Under the pieces are notes generated by a model. The model saw nothing but the letters and a program-made list of their open reading frames with translations, ran no database searches and was not told where the DNA came from. The position numbers and the translations under genes are program-made. A stretch of 8,082 nucleotides of DNA from a bacterium (GTDB taxonomy: Bacteria > Zixibacteria > MSB-5A5 > GN15 > FEB-12), in assembly GCA_030619425.1 (NCBI GenBank), contig JAUXBJ010000051.1, positions 1 through 8,082 of the forward strand, written 5' to 3'. Positions 5,866-8,082 of the stretch are shown piece by piece. Positions within the stretch are counted from its first letter, which is position 1, and each line of letters opens with the position of its first letter.

Positions 5866-6666
5866 CTATTGAAACATGCCGGCAAAGTCGGTGGCGTTAC
5901 CGGCGGCCTGACCCTGATGGCAGTTGTTGAAGAACGTATAAACGCGGTCAACCTTTTTCCTGGCGATCAGCTTCTCGATCTTTGCTTTCCACTCGCGAAG
6001 CTCGTCGCCTGAGTACTTGTAGTCATATCGCAGAGCGCCGCCGTTCCACCATTGCTCGGCGTTGCGACCGTGCAGACGAATGTAGGCAGTGTTGGTGGTG
6101 GCAAACAGGTCCGGCTTCAGCAGCCCCGACAGCGACGGTTCATCGACGCAGACATACCCGATTCCCTCAGCGCGCAAGCGTTCGTACATGGTGCGATTGA
6201 CCCAGGATACATGGCGAAACTCGACAAACAAGTTGTGGTCACTCAGCACCTCTCGACACAACGACAGGTAGTCCAGTCCGTCGGCGCTGAACTTGAATGA
6301 ATATGGAAACTGGGCCAGCAAACCGGCCAGCTTATTCGACTCGGCCATCGGCTTCAGAGCCTCAAGGTAGTCGGACAGGTCGGCCTCAAGGTCGGTGCGG
6401 CGATGGGTAAACGACTGTGGAACCTTAATCATGAAATCAAAACCGTCCGGAGCCTTCCTGGCGATGTTAGCCATGACGGCTGGATGGGGGATGCGGTAAT
6501 AGGTCGAGTTGATCTCGACCGTGCGGAAGAACTTCACATAATGATCCAGCATCTTTCCCTTGGCCGTTTCCGCCGGATAGAACGGACCGCGCCAATCATC
6601 GAAACTGTAACCCGACGTGCCGATTCGGATATCAGCCGACCCGGTGTTGTGCAATGTATCGTTCAT
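5866..6666 (-). CDS. DUF72 (YecE family) protein
   Basis: A complete member of the DUF72/YecE family, 266 residues, a typical length. The family adopts a TIM-barrel-like fold and I know of no established reaction for it. Recognisable conserved segments in order are IGTSGYSFDDWRGPFYP near the N-terminus, EINSTYYRIP (about 51-60), KVPQSFTH, LLAQFPYSFK, VEFRHVSW, YVCVDEP, AYIRLHGRN and, near the C-terminus, TFFNNCHQGQAAGNA. There is no signal peptide or membrane segment, so it should be cytoplasmic. The ATG at 6664-6666 lies 39 nt after the zinc-ribbon gene without a clear ribosome site. The stop is followed at once by a possible terminator, making it the last gene of its block. The family assignment is firm, and any role with the membrane proteins upstream is only inferred from position. 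Confidence 0.93.
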   Translation of the reverse strand: MNDTLHNTGSADIRIGTSGYSFDDWRGPFYPAETAKGKMLDHYVKFFRTVEINSTYYRIPHPAVMANIARKAPDGFDFMIKVPQSFTHRRTDLEADLSDYLEALKPMAESNKLAGLLAQFPYSFKFSADGLDYLSLCREVLSDHNLFVEFRHVSWVNRTMYERLRAEGIGYVCVDEPSLSGLLKPDLFATTNTAYIRLHGRNAEQWWNGGALRYDYKYSGDELREWKAKIEKLIARKKVDRVYTFFNNCHQGQAAGNATDFAGMFQ

Positions 6667-6705
6667 GTTTGTTTCACGACGTGTGCGCAGTGCGCGCCCT
6701 GTATG

Positions 6706-6849
6706 CTACTGGTCCGAAGATTGTCCACCTGTTTTCTTTCCGACCTGCTGGAACCGTACATATCCGCATTTGGCACAGACCCACTTGCGTTGCTTATGAA
6801 ATGATCGTTTGAGTTCTTTCATCGTGGATTTGCATCGAGGGCATTTCAT
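6706..6849 (-). CDS. Small zinc-ribbon protein, 47 residues
   Basis: A short frame between the membrane-protein gene and the DUF72 gene. It starts at ATG 6847-6849, 16 nt after the previous stop, and ends at TAG 6706-6708. Two CxxC pairs, CPRC (3-6) and CAKC (25-28), separated by 18 residues, form a classic zinc ribbon. The segment between is strongly basic (KELKRSFHKQRK) and a hydrophilic tail (38-47) follows. The protein should bind one zinc ion and could contact nucleic acid or a protein, but no partner is shown. The ribosome site is weak. The precise fit into the gap, same strand, basic composition and the CxxC pairs make it a real gene rather than a chance frame. Confidence 0.8.
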   Translation of the reverse strand: MKCPRCKSTMKELKRSFHKQRKWVCAKCGYVRFQQVGKKTGGQSSDQ

Positions 6850-6865
6850 ACCTGACGCTCACATC

Positions 6866-7480
6866 TCATCCGGTAAGTTGAAAGAAATCGGTAAGAAGAA
6901 ATTCCATGCGTCCGATGAACGTCGACATGCGAGACATCACAGTATAGCCGAAGGTGGTGCCGAAGAAGATCATCAGGAACCAGGTACCAATCCTGGCCGC
7001 AACGCCAAAAGCTCCCTTGTGCTCGCGGCTGAAGTAGAAATAGCACAGCGTGGTCAGTACGCCGAGCAAAACGACAAGCGCCGATAGGTCCGGCCAGCCG
7101 GATTCTGTCACCAACGGCATCACCGTGGCAGTCATCTGCTTGAGTGTCCTTTGCTCCAGCATCACCGGGATAGCTATGCCCGCTCCGGAGCCGATCATCA
7201 CACTGATGGGAAAACGAGAGAGGAACGATGTCCGTTTATGGAAGCGGCCGAACATCATCAATCCGAACAACAACGGCACTATCAACCAGAATCGGCCGTC
7301 AGTGAACAAGGGGGTGAACAACAGACTCATCAGAGTCGACGACCAGGTTATGACGAGGACGTAGCCGATGGAGACACCGATCAGCAATGACTCGGCCATC
7401 TTGTAGATCGGGTTATCGCGGTACAGGAAAGTCAGTATGCCCAGGGTGAGAAGGCCTGCAACGGCGGTGCCGAGGTCCAT
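6866..7480 (-). CDS. Polytopic membrane protein of unknown function
   Basis: I do not recognise this 204-residue protein. It is very hydrophobic, with about six membrane spans near residues 4-20, 30-53, 62-79, 91-107, 132-150 and 164-184. Basic loops (FHKRTSFLSR around 80-89, and SREHK at 151-155) suggest cytoplasmic sides. The most distinctive region is GTWFLMIFFGTTFGYTVMSRM (165-185), rich in glycine and aromatic residues, which may line a channel or packing interface. The start is well supported: GGAGG at 7493-7489 lies 8 nt before the ATG at 7478-7480. That ATG shares a base with the stop of the upstream gene (TGATG), so the two proteins are probably made together and may form a complex. 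No transporter, rhomboid or protease motif is visible. Confidence 0.85.
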   Translation of the reverse strand: MDLGTAVAGLLTLGILTFLYRDNPIYKMAESLLIGVSIGYVLVITWSSTLMSLLFTPLFTDGRFWLIVPLLFGLMMFGRFHKRTSFLSRFPISVMIGSGAGIAIPVMLEQRTLKQMTATVMPLVTESGWPDLSALVVLLGVLTTLCYFYFSREHKGAFGVAARIGTWFLMIFFGTTFGYTVMSRMSTFIGRMEFLLTDFFQLTG

Positions 7481-8082
7481 CAGTTCGTCCTCCGTCGCTT
7501 CAGGAAATACGCCACGTTTCCAAGAATTACGAGCAGGATGACATACAGGTGGGCCGAGGTCTGGGCCAGCATGCCGCGTGCGCCTCCCTCACCTCGATTG
7601 ATGAGCGTTTCGTACTCCGCTGCACCGCGAAGCCCGCTGACCATTGCTTGCATTTGACCGGACGCGAGGTACGGGTCATAAGTCGTAACCATAGCCGCCG
7701 TCACGCCGGCTAATACTTTCAGTTTATAGCGTCCACCGTACTCCATCCAATGGGTGGTGAAGGAACCATCGGCAATCGAGAGGACTCCGGCGACATCGCT
7801 ATAGTCGCCAAGCGGGCGCATGAGGGCCAAACTGTCGTACGGTCGACCCAGGTAGTCTTCCGGAAAGGTCGCCTTGATTGATTCTCCCATCGACAGGATG
7901 GCCGCGATGTACTGTGGTCTGAAGCCGAGAAAGACATAGTCGGTTCCATACTCGGCATCAAACTCTTCGGCTGTTTCGCGCAATAGCCGGTATCCAATCG
8001 CCGTTCCTTCGGCCATCAGAGCCAGCCCCACCAGGCGCAGCTTGTGTTCGAAACAGTGGCGTAACAGCGCCTGTGTGATCGG
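7480..8082 (-). CDS. Membrane-anchored protein of unknown function, 5' end cut by window
   Basis: The frame is open to the right edge, so the start is outside; 200 residues plus the stop are visible. A GTG at 8029-8031 is only an internal codon, because coding-like sequence (FEHKLRLVGLALMAEG) runs through it. The visible part is a soluble alpha/beta-looking domain with segments VFLGFRPQY, ILSMGE, TFPEDYLGRP and SGLRGAAEYETLI (149-161). It ends in one membrane span (about 177-194) and a KRRR tail, which by the positive-inside rule faces the cytoplasm and places the soluble domain outside. An N-terminal signal or span is expected upstream. The stop overlaps the start of the six-span membrane protein. 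I have an unverified impression of similar uncharacterised proteins in other phyla and know of no assigned function. Confidence 0.82.
   Translation of the reverse strand, partial: PITQALLRHCFEHKLRLVGLALMAEGTAIGYRLLRETAEEFDAEYGTDYVFLGFRPQYIAAILSMGESIKATFPEDYLGRPYDSLALMRPLGDYSDVAGVLSIADGSFTTHWMEYGGRYKLKVLAGVTAAMVTTYDPYLASGQMQAMVSGLRGAAEYETLINRGEGGARGMLAQTSAHLYVILLVILGNVAYFLKRRRTN
7489..7493 (-). promoter_or_regulatory. Ribosome-binding site of the six-span membrane protein gene
   Basis: GGAGG on the minus strand lies 8 nt before the ATG at 7478-7480, inside the end of the upstream coding sequence. It is the strongest Shine-Dalgarno sequence in the window and fixes that start. Confidence 0.7.

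Noticed and set aside
1..8082. Plus-strand open frames of 60-190 codons throughout
   Set aside because: All lie opposite well-supported minus-strand genes, have no recognisable motifs and lack consistent start signals. They are shadows of the real genes.
1..8082. tRNA, rRNA or riboswitch
   Set aside because: No cloverleaf, ribosomal or recognisable riboswitch sequence was seen on either strand. The gaps between genes other than 819-1292 are too short to hold one.

Overview
The window is a tightly packed stretch from a bacterial genome of moderately high GC. Every gene I can support lies on the minus strand, so transcription runs from position 8082 down to 1. The S11 penicillin-binding protein and the nucleotide-sugar enzymes indicate a peptidoglycan-containing bacterium that makes an acidic surface polysaccharide. 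The mosaic of GC-rich palindromes between two genes recalls candidate phyla of the FCB group known from metagenomes (Zixibacteria-like). That placement is an impression, and no 16S or other marker gene is present to test it.

In transcription order there are three blocks. Block 1 (8082-5866) holds an unrecognised membrane-anchored protein (cut by the window edge), an unrecognised six-span membrane protein, a 47-residue zinc-ribbon protein and a DUF72/YecE protein. The genes overlap or lie 16-39 nt apart. The block ends at a possible intrinsic terminator just after the DUF72 stop. Block 2 (about 5838-2637) starts at a promoter-like sequence overlapping the end of that terminator. It encodes a NatA-like ABC ATPase, a NatB-like ABC-2 permease and a PBP7-like (S11) peptidoglycan peptidase, with overlapping stop and start codons. 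Block 3 (about 2629-1) starts at a second promoter-like sequence. It encodes a UDP-glucose dehydrogenase family enzyme and, after 474 nt of repeats, an NAD-dependent sugar epimerase/dehydratase that runs off the left edge.

The region 819-1292 is the only long non-coding stretch. It is a mosaic of at least eight hairpins, including two identical 32-bp copies built around a perfect 20-bp palindrome, framed by nested inverted copies of GTAGGTC.

Functionally, block 3 fits nucleotide-sugar supply for an envelope polysaccharide, and block 2 fits an exporter coupled to a cell-wall peptidase. Block 1 is the best place to look for something undescribed. I cannot assign it a function, and nothing in the window proves a new system.
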